The notes below the pieces were generated by a model. It did not search any database, was not told the origin of the DNA, and worked only from the letters and a program-made list of their open reading frames with translations. Both the position numbers and the translations under genes were made by a program. Positions 1 through 8,901 of a DNA stretch of 64,000 bases are shown one piece after another. Positions within the stretch are counted from its first letter, which is position 1. Every line of letters begins with the position of its first letter. The stretch comes from Burkholderiales bacterium Ga0077544 (GTDB taxonomy: Bacteria > Pseudomonadota > Gammaproteobacteria > Burkholderiales > Burkholderiaceae_D), in NCBI GenBank assembly GCA_001464355.1, contig LNEU01000022.1, forward strand, positions 152,527 to 216,526, given 5' to 3'.

Positions 1-2
1 CA

Positions 3-530
3 CGCACTGGCGACAACGGCACCACAGGCTTGGGCGACGGCAGCCGCGTCGACAAGGATGCGCTGCGCGTACATGCGATGGGTGACGTCGACGAATTGAA
101 TTCGCATCTAGGCTTGTTGCTATGCGAAGACATGCCGCCAGCTTTGCGTGAAGAGTTAATCTCGATTCAGCACGACCTGTTCGATATGGGTGGCGAGTTG
201 TGCATTCCCGGCTACACGCTGATTCACGATGCGCAGGTAGCGCGGCTGGATGCCTTGCTGGCGAAGTACAACGCCGATCTGCCGTCGCTGCAGGAATTCA
301 TCCTGCCAGCCGGCTCGCGCGCGGCGTCGCAGGCGCATGTTTGTCGCACGATATGTCGGCGTGCAGAGCGGGCGATTGTCAGTCTTGGGAAAGCTGAAAA
401 GATGAATGACAATCCACGTCAATACATGAATCGCTTATCGGATTTGTTGTTTGTTTTATCGCGGGTGTTGAATCGGTATGCGGGTGCGGGGGATGTTTTG
501 TGGGAGAAGGAAAGAGTTAGGGATATTTGA
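3..530 (+). CDS. ATP:cob(I)alamin adenosyltransferase, PduO type (5' end cut by window edge)
   Basis: Transfers the adenosyl group of ATP to cob(I)alamin to make coenzyme B12. The reading frame is open from base 3, so the gene begins before the window; 175 residues are visible. The first residues read RTGDNGTTGLGDGSRV, the conserved ATP-binding N-terminus of the PduO/MMAB family, so only a few residues should be missing. Further family blocks are FILPAGS, the CRTICRRAERAIV helix and YMNRLSDLLFVLSR near the C-terminus. The TTG at 30 lies inside the ATP-binding motif and is not a credible start. The gene converges on folE2. Family assignment is firm; physiological partners lie outside the window. 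Confidence 0.93.
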   Translation, partial: RTGDNGTTGLGDGSRVDKDALRVHAMGDVDELNSHLGLLLCEDMPPALREELISIQHDLFDMGGELCIPGYTLIHDAQVARLDALLAKYNADLPSLQEFILPAGSRAASQAHVCRTICRRAERAIVSLGKAEKMNDNPRQYMNRLSDLLFVLSRVLNRYAGAGDVLWEKERVRDI

Positions 531-585
531 GTTTGCTAGCTATGTAGCATTGCTCACTGCTATGTGATAACTAAGACGGGCAGCT

Positions 586-629
586 CTTCGTAGTTAGTTG
601 CCGGGGTAGCCCGGCAAGCCACCACGAAG
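586..629. other. two-tier inverted repeat downstream of the adenosyltransferase gene
   Basis: The inner stem TTGCCGGG (598-605) pairs with CCCGGCAA (610-617) over a GTAG loop. An outer CTTCGT (586-591) can pair with ACGAAG (624-629). There is no T-run on either strand, so it is not a canonical intrinsic terminator. It may still stop or stabilise the adenosyltransferase transcript. Confidence 0.45.
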
Positions 630-664
630 AAAAACCCTCATCAACAGCCTCAAACCCAAAAACA

Positions 665-701
665 AAAATGCCGTCCAGCGCAAAACACTGAACGGCATTT
701 T
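665..701 (-). terminator. intrinsic terminator for the folE2 end
   Basis: AATGCCGT pairs with ACGGCATT and the stem extends past one mismatch to CAG/CTG, with a loop of about 8 nt. Read on the minus strand the stem is followed by TTTTTGTTTTT, placed about 20 nt after the folE2 stop. It could also act from the plus strand, but the T-run there is shorter. Confidence 0.7.
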
Positions 702-721
702 CAATCCAACCCAACAAACAT

Positions 722-1528
722 TTATTTCAAACGTTTATCCAACTCAATCAACGCATAAGCCGAATGATTATGAATCGACTCAAAATTCTCCGCTTCCAGC
801 GTATAAGCCAAAACACGTTCTTCGTTATTCAACATCACAGCAACATCCCGCACCAGATCTTCAACAAATTTTGGATTGTCGTAAGCACGTTCAGTCACGT
901 ATTTTTCGTCAGGACGTTTCAATAAACCATACAGTTCGCACGATGCCTGCTCTTCGATTTTTGCAATCAATTCTTCAACTAGCAGATCACCATTCAATAC
1001 CGCGTTCACAGTGATATGCGAGCGCTGATTGTGCGCGCCGTAGGCTGAAATCTGTTTTGAGCATGGGCACAGACTGGTGACTGGCACTAATACTTTCAGC
1101 GTGATTTCCAGTGCGCCGTTTTTAATCTCACCAGTCAGACCGACTTCGTAATCCATCAGACTTTGCACGCCAGATACCGGCGCAGTCTTGTTAATAAAAT
1201 ACGGGAAGGAGACCTCAATCCGACCAGCCTTAGCATCCAGCAAGGCCAGCATTTTATGCATCAGATCAGTAAAGACCGGAACATCGAAAGGCTGTGTATT
1301 GTCTTCGAGCAGCGCGATGAAACGCGACATGTGCGTGCCTTTTTGCTCCTCTGCCAATTGCACATACATATTCCAGGTGCCCACCGACGGCTGTACGCCC
1401 GACAACGTTTTAATCGTGATCGGATAGCGCACGCCTTTGACGCCTACACGTTGAATGGCTATATGCCGGGTGTCCGGTGTACTTTGCACATCGGGGATAG
1501 CGCTCAAACCGAGATCGCGAGTATTCAT
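722..1528 (-). CDS. folE2: GTP cyclohydrolase FolE2 (type IB)
   Basis: Converts GTP to 7,8-dihydroneopterin triphosphate, the first step of folate (and queuosine) synthesis, as the non-orthologous alternative to FolE. The ATG at 1528 gives 268 residues beginning [15 protein letters not shown]; the frame is open further upstream into dxs, but only this start gives the family N-terminus. The hallmark [16 protein letters not shown] is present. Cys154, His166 and Glu208 fall at the spacing known for the catalytic residues of GCYH-IB enzymes. It lies 43 bp downstream of dxs on the same strand and may be read with it. FolE2 enzymes can work with metals other than zinc, so the gene is often useful under zinc limitation; I see no Zur-like site because the gene has almost no upstream gap. 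Confidence 0.95.
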   Translation of the reverse strand: MNTRDLGLSAIPDVQSTPDTRHIAIQRVGVKGVRYPITIKTLSGVQPSVGTWNMYVQLAEEQKGTHMSRFIALLEDNTQPFDVPVFTDLMHKMLALLDAKAGRIEVSFPYFINKTAPVSGVQSLMDYEVGLTGEIKNGALEITLKVLVPVTSLCPCSKQISAYGAHNQRSHITVNAVLNGDLLVEELIAKIEEQASCELYGLLKRPDEKYVTERAYDNPKFVEDLVRDVAVMLNNEERVLAYTLEAENFESIHNHSAYALIELDKRLK

Positions 1529-1571
1529 TTTAAAATCTGTCCTGTCGGCGCGAAGCCGAAATAAGTGCTGC

Positions 1572-3443
1572 TTACTGCTTATTGTTGACGACCAGCCTTG
1601 GCTCGTCTTTGGAAAAACGTTGCCGAATTGAAGCGGCAATCCCTTTTGCATCCAGGCCGCATGCGGCCAACAACTGACCTGCATCACCATGATCGATAAA
1701 TTGGTCCGGCAAACCCAGATTCAATAGCGGCTTGACGATACCTTCTGCCGCCATCGCTTCTGCTATTGCGGCACCCGCACCACCCATGATAGAACCCTCT
1801 TCCACTGTCACCAGCGCATCATGCGTTGCGGCCAGGCGTTTGAGTAATTCGACATCCAGCGGTTTGACGAAACGCATGTTGGCTACGGTGGCATTCAGCT
1901 CGTCGCCAGCTTGCAGGCTAGGCGCAACCATCGTGCCGAACGCCAAAATCGCAATGCTTTTACCTTCGCGGCGGATTTCGCCGGTACCGAGCAGAATCGT
2001 TTCCAGCGTGTTCGCCACCTTGGCACCGATGCCACCGCCACGCGGATATCGCACTGCAGCAGGTCCATTGTATTGGAATCCGGTCGAGAGCATCTGACGA
2101 CACTCATTTTCATCAGATGCCGCCATCACAACCATATTAGGAATACAACGCAAATAAGCAATATCGTAGTTACCGGCATGGGTTGCGCCATCGGCACCGA
2201 CCAAACCAGCCCTATCCAGCGCGAAGGTCACATCCAGATTCTGCAAAGCAACGTCATGAATCAATTGATCGTAACCGCGCTGCAGGAAGGTCGAATAAAT
2301 TGCAACAACAGGCTTCAAACCCTCGCATGCCATACCGGCAGCAAACGTCACTGCATGCTGCTCGGCAATACCAACGTCGTAATAGCGATCCGCGAAACGA
2401 CGCTCGAACTCGACCATACCCGAGCCCTCACGCATCGCGGGTGTAATCCCTATCAGGCGTTTGTCGGCTGCCGCCATATCGCACAACCAGTCGCCAAAGA
2501 CACTGGTATAAGTCACTTTTTTGGCGGTGACCGGTTTGATACCTTCGGCAGGGTCAAATTTACTTGGGCCGTGATAGAGCACCGGATCAGCTTCCGCCAA
2601 TTTATAACCCTGACCTTTTTTAGTCACGACGTGCAGAAATTGCGGGCCTTTCAAATGCTTCAGATTTTGCAAGGTCGGGATCAGCGAATCCAGATCGTGA
2701 CCATCGATTGGACCTATGTAATTGAAACCGAATTCTTCAAACATCGTGGCTGGCACGATCATGCCTTTTGCGTGTTCTTCAAAGCGTTTTGCCAGTTCAC
2801 GCACAGGCGCTGGCAATACTGTCTTGCCTACATTTTTTGCGGCGGCATAAAACTGGCCGGACATCAACCGCGCCAGATAACGATTCAATGCGCCGACTGG
2901 TGGCGAGATCGACATATCGTTGTCATTCAGCACAACCAGCAAATTGATATCGTCGTGAATGCCAGCGTTATTCATTGCTTCGAAGGCCATACCGGCGGTC
3001 ATCGCGCCATCGCCGATCACGGCAATCGCATGTCTGTCTTCGCCCTTGGTTTTGGCCGCGAGTGCCATGCCCAAAGCGGCGGAAATCGATGTCGATGAGT
3101 GCGCGGTACCGAAGGTGTCGTAAGGACTTTCATCACGACGCGGAAAGCCGGAAATACCTTCGCGCTGACGCAATGAATGCATCTGATCGCGACGACCCGT
3201 CAATATTTTGTGCGGATAAGTTTGATGGCCGACATCCCACACGATGCGATCTTCCGGCGTGTTGAATACGTTATGCAGCGCGATCGTCAGTTCTACCGTA
3301 CCCAGATTGGACGACAGGTGACCGCCAGTTTGCGCGACGGATTCAATGACGAACGCACGCAGTTCGTCCGCCAGCTGCTTGAGCTGCGGTCGGGTAAGGT
3401 GCCGAATGTCGGCAGGATCATTCATTTTTTCAAGCAAATTCAT
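1572..3443 (-). CDS. dxs: 1-deoxy-D-xylulose-5-phosphate synthase
   Basis: First enzyme of the MEP isoprenoid pathway: joins pyruvate and glyceraldehyde 3-phosphate with thiamine diphosphate as cofactor. It has 623 residues, the normal length. The ThDP-binding signature runs from GDG (144-146) to the MNN near 159, and the conserved His42 (GGHLSS) and His73 ([10 protein letters not shown]) are visible. The catalytic Glu sits in IAEQHAV in the second domain, followed by the transketolase C-terminal domain. ispA ends 1 bp upstream, so xseB-ispA-dxs form a tight operon. The enzyme depends on thiamine, while thiG in this same window is broken. Confidence 0.97.
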   Translation of the reverse strand: MNLLEKMNDPADIRHLTRPQLKQLADELRAFVIESVAQTGGHLSSNLGTVELTIALHNVFNTPEDRIVWDVGHQTYPHKILTGRRDQMHSLRQREGISGFPRRDESPYDTFGTAHSSTSISAALGMALAAKTKGEDRHAIAVIGDGAMTAGMAFEAMNNAGIHDDINLLVVLNDNDMSISPPVGALNRYLARLMSGQFYAAAKNVGKTVLPAPVRELAKRFEEHAKGMIVPATMFEEFGFNYIGPIDGHDLDSLIPTLQNLKHLKGPQFLHVVTKKGQGYKLAEADPVLYHGPSKFDPAEGIKPVTAKKVTYTSVFGDWLCDMAAADKRLIGITPAMREGSGMVEFERRFADRYYDVGIAEQHAVTFAAGMACEGLKPVVAIYSTFLQRGYDQLIHDVALQNLDVTFALDRAGLVGADGATHAGNYDIAYLRCIPNMVVMAASDENECRQMLSTGFQYNGPAAVRYPRGGGIGAKVANTLETILLGTGEIRREGKSIAILAFGTMVAPSLQAGDELNATVANMRFVKPLDVELLKRLAATHDALVTVEEGSIMGGAGAAIAEAMAAEGIVKPLLNLGLPDQFIDHGDAGQLLAACGLDAKGIAASIRQRFSKDEPRLVVNNKQ

Positions 3444-3444
3444 A

Positions 3445-4335
3445 CTAGGCCTTCCGCTGCACGATCAAGTCTGCGAGTTCTCGCAAGCGTCGTGCTTTGT
3501 CTCCGAATTGTTCCAGCGCCCGATACGCATCGGTGCGCAATTTTTCTGCCAAGACCTGTGATTGTTGCAGGCCTAGAATCGATACATAAGTCGGCTTGTT
3601 ATCTGCGGCGTCTTTGCCGGCAGTTTTACCCAAGGTTGCCGAGTCTGCCGTCGCATCCAGCACATCGTCGACTACCTGAAACGCCAAACCAATTGCACTG
3701 GAATACTGATCCAGCGCAGTTATTTCATTTTCAGACAATGCTTTACCGGCAAATGCGCCCAGCAATACCGACACGCGTAACAAGGCACCTGTTTTCAGCG
3801 TATGCATCTGCTCCAATTCTTCCAGCGACAAAGTCAAGCCTACACTAGCCAAATCGATCGCCTGACCGCCGCACATACCGAACGAGCCGGATGCTTTTGC
3901 CAGCAAGCGCAGCATCGCAAGTTGACGCGTCGCGTCAAGTCCGCCGTCAGCCAGGATTTCAAATGCCTGCGATTGCAAAGCATCGCCTACCAGCAGCGCG
4001 CATGCTTCGTCATACCTCACATGCACGGTCGGCTTGCCGCGACGCAGCGCATCGTCATCCATACACGGCATATCATCATGCACCAGCGAATACGCGTGAA
4101 TCATTTCCACCGCGGCCGCTGCACGTGCCAACTCAGCGGCATCCGCGTCGAACAAGGCACCGGCAGCATGTACCAGCAAGGGACGCACACGCTTGCCGCC
4201 ATCCAGCACGGCGTAATGCATCGCATCGTGCAGGCGCGCAGGTTTTTGTGTCACTGGCGGTAAAAATCTCACCAGCGCCACTTCCATTTCAACCTGAATT
4301 GATTTCATCCAGCCGTCAAACGATTGCTCCGTCAT
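3445..4335 (-). CDS. ispA: farnesyl diphosphate synthase (polyprenyl synthetase family)
   Basis: Condenses dimethylallyl/geranyl diphosphate with isopentenyl diphosphate to give farnesyl diphosphate, precursor of quinone tails and undecaprenyl phosphate. It has 296 residues. The first aspartate-rich motif is DDMPCMD (87-93), with the two-residue insertion typical of bacterial type II FPP synthases, and the second is DDVLD (223-227). The GGKRVRP block lies near residue 46. The start overlaps the end of xseB by 4 bp and dxs follows after 1 bp, so all three should be translationally coupled. Confidence 0.96.
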   Translation of the reverse strand: MTEQSFDGWMKSIQVEMEVALVRFLPPVTQKPARLHDAMHYAVLDGGKRVRPLLVHAAGALFDADAAELARAAAAVEMIHAYSLVHDDMPCMDDDALRRGKPTVHVRYDEACALLVGDALQSQAFEILADGGLDATRQLAMLRLLAKASGSFGMCGGQAIDLASVGLTLSLEELEQMHTLKTGALLRVSVLLGAFAGKALSENEITALDQYSSAIGLAFQVVDDVLDATADSATLGKTAGKDAADNKPTYVSILGLQQSQVLAEKLRTDAYRALEQFGDKARRLRELADLIVQRKA

Positions 4336-4592
4336 TCATCCGCCTCGGCAGCTAAACCTGGCTCGGCGTTAAACGGTTTCAGCATGTCGCCTTCCAGCAC
4401 TTTGACTTGATTGTCGACTTTCTCCAGTTGGGCAGCGCAATACTTCACTAATTCCGAACCGCGCTTGTATGCCGCAACAGATGCTTCCAGCGGCAACTCC
4501 CCCGCCTCCATGCGTGCGACCAATTCATCAAGTTCTGCCATCGCTTCTTCAAATGAAGCAGGCAGCGCAGCGGAGGATAGTTTCTTGGACAT
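4332..4592 (-). CDS. xseB: exodeoxyribonuclease VII small subunit
   Basis: Small subunit of exonuclease VII, which degrades single-stranded DNA together with XseA (not in this window). It has 86 residues, normal for the family. The core SFEEAMAELDELVARMEAGE is followed by LPLEASVAAYKRGSELVKYC, the two-helix coiled-coil fold typical of XseB. It is first in the xseB-ispA-dxs operon and overlaps ispA by 4 bp, a widespread proteobacterial arrangement. Confidence 0.95.
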   Translation of the reverse strand: MSKKLSSAALPASFEEAMAELDELVARMEAGELPLEASVAAYKRGSELVKYCAAQLEKVDNQVKVLEGDMLKPFNAEPGLAAEADE

Positions 4593-4954
4593 AATGACAG
4601 GAAAAAGGTTTAGCCCGTTATTTTAGAGCAATCCATCCAAGACTGCGGATAAACGCTACTGATGCCAGCGTTTCTAGCCTTAAAAACTGCGGTTTTTGCA
4701 GCAAATGGCACGTTTCAGTCCAAAATTCCGAGATTACGCCGTTGGACATGCGATTTTTCAGAATGACTCACGGGAATATTTGCCTTTTTAATAAGTTGGC
4801 AAATCTATCGACCCAAACCGTGCCGCATCTCTACCTCATGAAGAGTCTCGGGTATAATCGTCGGTTCTGTCCAAAATTGCCTCTTTATCTCGTTTGATCT
4901 AAGGTTTTTGCGGGTTCTTTCCTCTGGTTGGTGCAAATTAATTTGGGGGTGGAG
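4593..4954. other. intergenic region between divergent xseB and the Rieske oxygenase gene
   Basis: This 362-bp stretch has no credible gene. It holds a short AAAAAC/GTTTTT hairpin (4682-4697), an inverted repeat ATTTGCC (4778-4784) / GGCAAAT (4798-4804) with a 13-nt loop, and a TATAAT box at 4853. It must contain promoters for both flanking units. The inverted repeat could be an operator, but no known consensus is recognised. Confidence 0.6.
4853..4858 (+). promoter_or_regulatory. putative -10 box for the Rieske oxygenase gene
   Basis: A perfect TATAAT lies 97 bp before the ATG of the Rieske gene. No good -35 is visible at 17 bp spacing, so either an activator helps or this is not the start site. 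Confidence 0.35.
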
Positions 4955-6055
4955 ATGTCCGATCTGGCTAATCTCGCCAAACTCGCGCGTTCAAACGCGC
5001 AACTTCCAGTCAACGTCTATTTTGACGAAGCGCTGTTGAAGCAGGAAATCCAGCAATTGTTCCGCGATGGTCCGCGTTATGCGGGGCATGAATTGATGGT
5101 GCCGAATGTCGGCGACTTTGCCACGCTCGCGTGGGAAAACGAAGGCCGCATGCTGGTACGCAATCCGCAAGGTATCGAATTGCTGTCCAACGTCTGTCGT
5201 CATCGCCAGGCGAAAATGTTCAATGGCCGCGGCCATGCGAACAACATTGTCTGCCCGCTGCATCGCTGGACTTACGATCTCAAGGGTGAATTGATAGGCG
5301 CGCCGCATTTCGGCGAAACGCCTTGTCTTAACCTGTCTAACACACCGCTGCAAAACTGGAATGGCTTGCTGTTCGAACGCAATGGTGTCGACGTTGCAAA
5401 AATTCTGGGCAATCTTGGCGTGACTAAAGATCTCGACTTCAGCGGCTACATGCTGGATCACGTCGAAGTGCATGAGTGCGACTACAACTGGAAAACTTTC
5501 ATCGAAGTGTATCTGGAGGATTATCATGTTGAACCTTTCCATCCGGGTCTCGGCAGCTTCGTCAGTTGCGATGACTTGAAGTGGGAATTCGGTGATCAGT
5601 ACAGCGTGCAAACCGTGGGCGTGCACAACGCATTGGCCAAGCACGGTTCACCTACTTACCAGAAGTGGCAAGAACAGATACTGCAATTCCGCGGCGGTGT
5701 GGCACCACCGTACGGCGCGATCTGGCTGACGCTGTATCCGAACATCATGGTCGAGTGGTATCCGCACGTGCTGGTGGTATCGACTGTATGGCCTAACGGC
5801 CCGCAAAAGACGCGCAATGTCGTTGAGTTCTACTACCCGGAAGAGATCGTTCACTTCGAACGCGACTTCATCGCAGCAGAACGCGCTGCGTACATGGAAA
5901 CCTGCGAAGAAGATGACGAAATCGCCTTGCGCATGGATGCCGGCCGCAAGATCCTGATGGACAGAGGCGTCAATGAAGTTGGTCCGTATCAATCGCCGAT
6001 GGAAGACGGCATGCAACACTTCCATGAATGGTATCGCCGTCAGCTCGACGTCTAA
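4955..6055 (+). CDS. Rieske non-haem iron oxygenase, alpha-subunit type
   Basis: Predicted oxygenase component of a ring-hydroxylating or N-demethylating two-component system; substrate unknown. Start chosen at ATG 4955, preceded by GGGGGTGGAG at good spacing, giving 366 residues. The Rieske [2Fe-2S] ligands are Cys81-x-His83 and Cys100-x2-His103. The mononuclear iron site reads EDYHVEPFH, with His191 and His196. The residue usually seen as the bridging Asp before the first His is Glu188 here; from memory, quaternary-amine oxygenases such as CntA also use Glu. No beta subunit or reductase gene is adjacent, so electrons must come from a partner encoded elsewhere. A DMT transporter follows after a hairpin. 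Confidence 0.85.
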   Translation: MSDLANLAKLARSNAQLPVNVYFDEALLKQEIQQLFRDGPRYAGHELMVPNVGDFATLAWENEGRMLVRNPQGIELLSNVCRHRQAKMFNGRGHANNIVCPLHRWTYDLKGELIGAPHFGETPCLNLSNTPLQNWNGLLFERNGVDVAKILGNLGVTKDLDFSGYMLDHVEVHECDYNWKTFIEVYLEDYHVEPFHPGLGSFVSCDDLKWEFGDQYSVQTVGVHNALAKHGSPTYQKWQEQILQFRGGVAPPYGAIWLTLYPNIMVEWYPHVLVVSTVWPNGPQKTRNVVEFYYPEEIVHFERDFIAAERAAYMETCEEDDEIALRMDAGRKILMDRGVNEVGPYQSPMEDGMQHFHEWYRRQLDV

Positions 6056-6069
6056 ACTATTCAACTCTT

Positions 6070-6100
6070 AGGGGCGCATGCATCGCATGCGTGCGCCCCT
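6070..6100 (+). terminator. hairpin after the Rieske oxygenase gene
   Basis: AGGGGCGCA (6070-6078) pairs perfectly with TGCGCCCCT (6092-6100), and the loop can pair further. Only a weak T-run (CTCTTTT) follows about 10 nt later, so termination may be partial and the transporter may be co-transcribed. Confidence 0.6.
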
Positions 6101-6144
6101 GATTTACCTCTTTTGAATCACCGCTCTTTTTAGCCTCAGCTCTC

Positions 6145-7074
6145 ATGCAATCACTCTGGATGCTGTTCGCCACCTTCGCCTTTGCCATCATGGGCGTGTG
6201 CGTCAAGCTGGCGTCTGAAACCTATACCGTCGCTGAAATTCTGATGTATCGCGGCCTGGTTGGTGTGATCTTTATTTATGCATTGATCCTGCGGCAGAAC
6301 GGCAGCCTGAAAACCACTTTTGTCTGGCAACATTTATGGCGCTGCGTAGTCGGCACGGTCGCGGTGTGGTTGTGGTTTTATGCAATCGGCCTGCTGCCAC
6401 TGGCAACCGCGATGACACTCAATTACATGGCGCCGATCTGGATTTCCGGCATCCTGTTTTTTGCCGCATGGCGTACCGGCAAGCGACGCTTTGAATGGGG
6501 CTTAGTCACCGCAATCATTGCCAGCTTTATCGGCGTGACCTTGCTGTTGCGACCATCGATACATGACGATCAATGGCTGGGTGGTTTTATCGGCCTGTGT
6601 TCGGGTGCGCTATCAGCCTTGGCTTATTTGCAAGTACGGCATCTTGGACAACTCGGCGAACCCGAATCGCGTGTGGTGTTTTATTTTTCCGCGACTGGTT
6701 TACTCGCAGGCTTCCTCGGCTGCCTGTTCGGACCTGGTTTGCATGACGAGCCTGTCAGCATACTGCGCGCGCATTCCGCCTACGGCATCACGCTACTACT
6801 CAGCATAGGCGTACTTGCGGCGATGGCGCAGATGGCGATGACACGCGCCTACCGGCTCGGCAACACGCTGGTCACAGCAAATCTACAATACACCGGCATC
6901 GTTTTCTCAAGCTTGTGGGGTATCGTAGTCTGGAATGATGTACTGGGCATCTATGGCTGGCTGGGCATCGCCATCATTCTCGTCAGCGGCATCGTCGCAA
7001 CCTTCTACAATATTCGCAGCACTGCGCAAAGCAAGGCTGCGCCACCTGTCGATCCAATCGCAGCGGAGCTCTGA
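6145..7074 (+). CDS. DMT-superfamily (EamA) inner-membrane transporter
   Basis: It has 309 residues with about ten hydrophobic segments arranged as two EamA repeats, the usual plan of drug/metabolite transporters. The first repeat starts at the N-terminus (FAIMGVCVKLASETYT) and the second at about residue 155 (LCSGALSALAYLQVRHLG). It probably exports or imports a small metabolite, but the substrate cannot be read from sequence. It lies 90 bp after the Rieske oxygenase and 40 bp before a sulfurtransferase on the same strand. A link to the Rieske substrate is possible but unproven. Confidence 0.85.
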   Translation: MQSLWMLFATFAFAIMGVCVKLASETYTVAEILMYRGLVGVIFIYALILRQNGSLKTTFVWQHLWRCVVGTVAVWLWFYAIGLLPLATAMTLNYMAPIWISGILFFAAWRTGKRRFEWGLVTAIIASFIGVTLLLRPSIHDDQWLGGFIGLCSGALSALAYLQVRHLGQLGEPESRVVFYFSATGLLAGFLGCLFGPGLHDEPVSILRAHSAYGITLLLSIGVLAAMAQMAMTRAYRLGNTLVTANLQYTGIVFSSLWGIVVWNDVLGIYGWLGIAIILVSGIVATFYNIRSTAQSKAAPPVDPIAAEL

Positions 7075-7114
7075 TAGCATCGCGCTTGCAATACCTCTAA
7101 CCGGAAGGATGACT

Positions 7115-7969
7115 ATGGCTTTTACGACACTGGTTTCTGCAACTGAATTAGCTGAACATACTTTCGACCCCAACTGGGTCGTGCTCGACTGCCGCCACGA
7201 TTTGGGCAACCCGGATTTCGGTCGCGATGCATATGCAAAAGGTCATATTCCAAATGCGCAATTCGTGCATTTGGATAAAAATTTGTCCGGTGAAAAAGTG
7301 AATACAGACGGCAAATTCCTCGGTCGCCATCCGCTGCCAGATCGCGCTGTTTTCGTCCAGACGCTGCAAGGCTTGGGCATCAACAAGGATACCCAAGTAG
7401 TTGCATACGACGCGCACGGCGGCATGTTTGCGGCACGACTATGGTGGATGTTGCGTTGGGTCGGACACGATGCGGTCGCCGTGCTGGATGGCGGCTTGCC
7501 GGCATGGCAAGCGTCGGGCATGTTTCTATCGACAGAAGCCGCGCCGCGCACTATGGGCACGTTGACCGAGCGAGCATCGCTTGTTACCTCCGTCAGTGCT
7601 GATGACTTGTTGAAAGGCCTGACAAGTTCTGCGCGCACCATCATCGATGCACGTGCGCCGGACAGATTTCGCGGAGAGAATGAAACCATGGATCCTGTCG
7701 GCGGCCATATTCCCGGCGCGAAGAATCGCTTCTTCAAGGACAATCTGCAAGCCGATGGACGCTTTAAATCTGCCGATCAATTACGTAGTGAATTCAGTGA
7801 ACTGATCAAGGATCCGGAAAGCACTGTCATGCAATGTGGCTCAGGTGTTACCGCTTGCCATAACCTGCTGGCGCTGGAAGTTGCCGGACTGACAGGAGCC
7901 GCGCTGTATCCCGGTTCATGGAGTGAATGGTGCAGCGATCCGGCACGGCCGGTCGCACAAACTGTCTAA
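7115..7969 (+). CDS. thiosulfate/3-mercaptopyruvate sulfurtransferase (two-domain rhodanese)
   Basis: Transfers sulfane sulfur from thiosulfate or 3-mercaptopyruvate to an acceptor such as cyanide or a thiol. Start at ATG 7115, because GGAAGG lies 6 nt upstream; the ATG at 7109 would touch it. The 284 residues form two rhodanese domains: an inactive N-terminal one (DCRHDLGNP) and a catalytic C-terminal one with Cys241 in CGSGVTA. The active-site loop does not by itself settle thiosulfate against mercaptopyruvate preference; CGSGVTA occurs in both groups. It probably acts in the cytoplasm, as no signal peptide is seen. Confidence 0.93.
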   Translation: MAFTTLVSATELAEHTFDPNWVVLDCRHDLGNPDFGRDAYAKGHIPNAQFVHLDKNLSGEKVNTDGKFLGRHPLPDRAVFVQTLQGLGINKDTQVVAYDAHGGMFAARLWWMLRWVGHDAVAVLDGGLPAWQASGMFLSTEAAPRTMGTLTERASLVTSVSADDLLKGLTSSARTIIDARAPDRFRGENETMDPVGGHIPGAKNRFFKDNLQADGRFKSADQLRSEFSELIKDPESTVMQCGSGVTACHNLLALEVAGLTGAALYPGSWSEWCSDPARPVAQTV

Positions 7970-7984
7970 ACGATAGTTACAACA

Positions 7985-8008
7985 GCACGCACAATTCAAT
8001 GTGCGTGC
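7985..8008. terminator. shared hairpin between converging sulfurtransferase and ZIP genes
   Basis: GCACGCAC (7985-7992) pairs perfectly with GTGCGTGC (8001-8008) around an 8-nt loop. The right arm overlaps the last codons (histidine-rich end) of the ZIP gene. There is no strong T-run, so its role as a terminator is uncertain. Confidence 0.5.
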
Positions 8009-8802
8009 GAATGACCCGTCAAGAATAAAACGATGCCGACACCGAGTGCAATCAACAGCACTTGCGGCACCGTTTCACGCATGGATGCGCGACGCTGCAT
8101 TTGCGGCATCAAATCGCTGACCGCAATATAGATAAATCCCGACGAAGCGAATACCAATACATACGGTATCCACGACTGCGCGCTATCCAGCAACAGATAG
8201 CCGACCACACCGCCCACGACTGCCATCAAGCCGGAAATAATGTTGTACACATAAGCGCGGGTGCGCGTAAAACCGGCGTTCAACAACACGATAAAGTCGC
8301 CTATTTCCTGCGGAATTTCATGCGCAATAATTGCCAGGCCCGTCATGATGCCCAGATGAGGATCAGCCAGAAAAGCTGCCGCAATCAGAATGCCATCGGT
8401 GAAATTATGCAGACTGTCACCAACCAAAATCATCCAGCCAGACGCGCCCGCTTCATGCGCATCGTGACCGTGGTGGTGACCATGGCCATCATGTTCGTGA
8501 TGATGCGAGTGACGCAATATCGCCATTTTCTCCAGCAGGAAAAACGCCAGCAAACCGCCCAGCAACACAGCGAATAATGTGTGCGCATCCGCTTCAGATT
8601 CAAACGCTTCCGGCAATGCATGCAACAAGGATGTCGCCAGCAAAATTCCGACCGACAGGCTGACCATGCGGTCGACCAGTTTCGACAACAGCGAAAAGGA
8701 AAACAGCGCCGCAGCGGAAATGCTGAATACGCCAGAGATGGCGGTGGTCAACAGGATGGAAACGAGCGTGGAATTAATTTTGAATCTCAGTAGATGCAAC
8801 AA
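7996..8802 (-). CDS. ZIP-family divalent metal transporter
   Basis: Inner-membrane transporter of the ZIP family, expected to move zinc or another divalent metal into the cytoplasm. It has 268 residues. Conserved transmembrane metal sites are HNFTDG (132-137) and HEIPQEIGD (161-169). A cytoplasmic-type loop (about 98-117) is very rich in His and Asp, typical of ZIP metal-binding loops, and the C-terminus ends HSHAH. It converges on the sulfurtransferase gene. Metal specificity cannot be fixed from sequence. No Zur/Fur box was recognised upstream in 8803-8843. Confidence 0.9.
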   Translation of the reverse strand: MLHLLRFKINSTLVSILLTTAISGVFSISAAALFSFSLLSKLVDRMVSLSVGILLATSLLHALPEAFESEADAHTLFAVLLGGLLAFFLLEKMAILRHSHHHEHDGHGHHHGHDAHEAGASGWMILVGDSLHNFTDGILIAAAFLADPHLGIMTGLAIIAHEIPQEIGDFIVLLNAGFTRTRAYVYNIISGLMAVVGGVVGYLLLDSAQSWIPYVLVFASSGFIYIAVSDLMPQMQRRASMRETVPQVLLIALGVGIVLFLTGHSHAH

Positions 8803-8843
8803 GGTTGCAAATTAGAACATATCTCTATCATTTCAGCAAATGA

Positions 8844-8881
8844 AAAGCGCGACCTGCCTTTTGTAGGACATGCCGCGCTTT
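8844..8881 (-). terminator. terminator after the dienelactone hydrolase gene
   Basis: AAAGCGCG (8844-8851) pairs with CGCGCTTT (8874-8881); on the minus strand the stem ends in TTTT. It lies about 20 nt after the hydrolase stop and before the ZIP gene. Confidence 0.6.
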
Positions 8882-8901
8882 GAACTTTCTGCTTAAATCA
8901 A

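Noticed and set aside
586..629. Intrinsic terminator for the adenosyltransferase gene
   Set aside because: Stable stem but no T-run on either strand, so it is recorded only as a hairpin.
1911..3098. 395-codon open frame on the plus strand opposite dxs
   Set aside because: It lies wholly antisense to dxs, has no start context or family resemblance, and its composition is a shadow of dxs codons.
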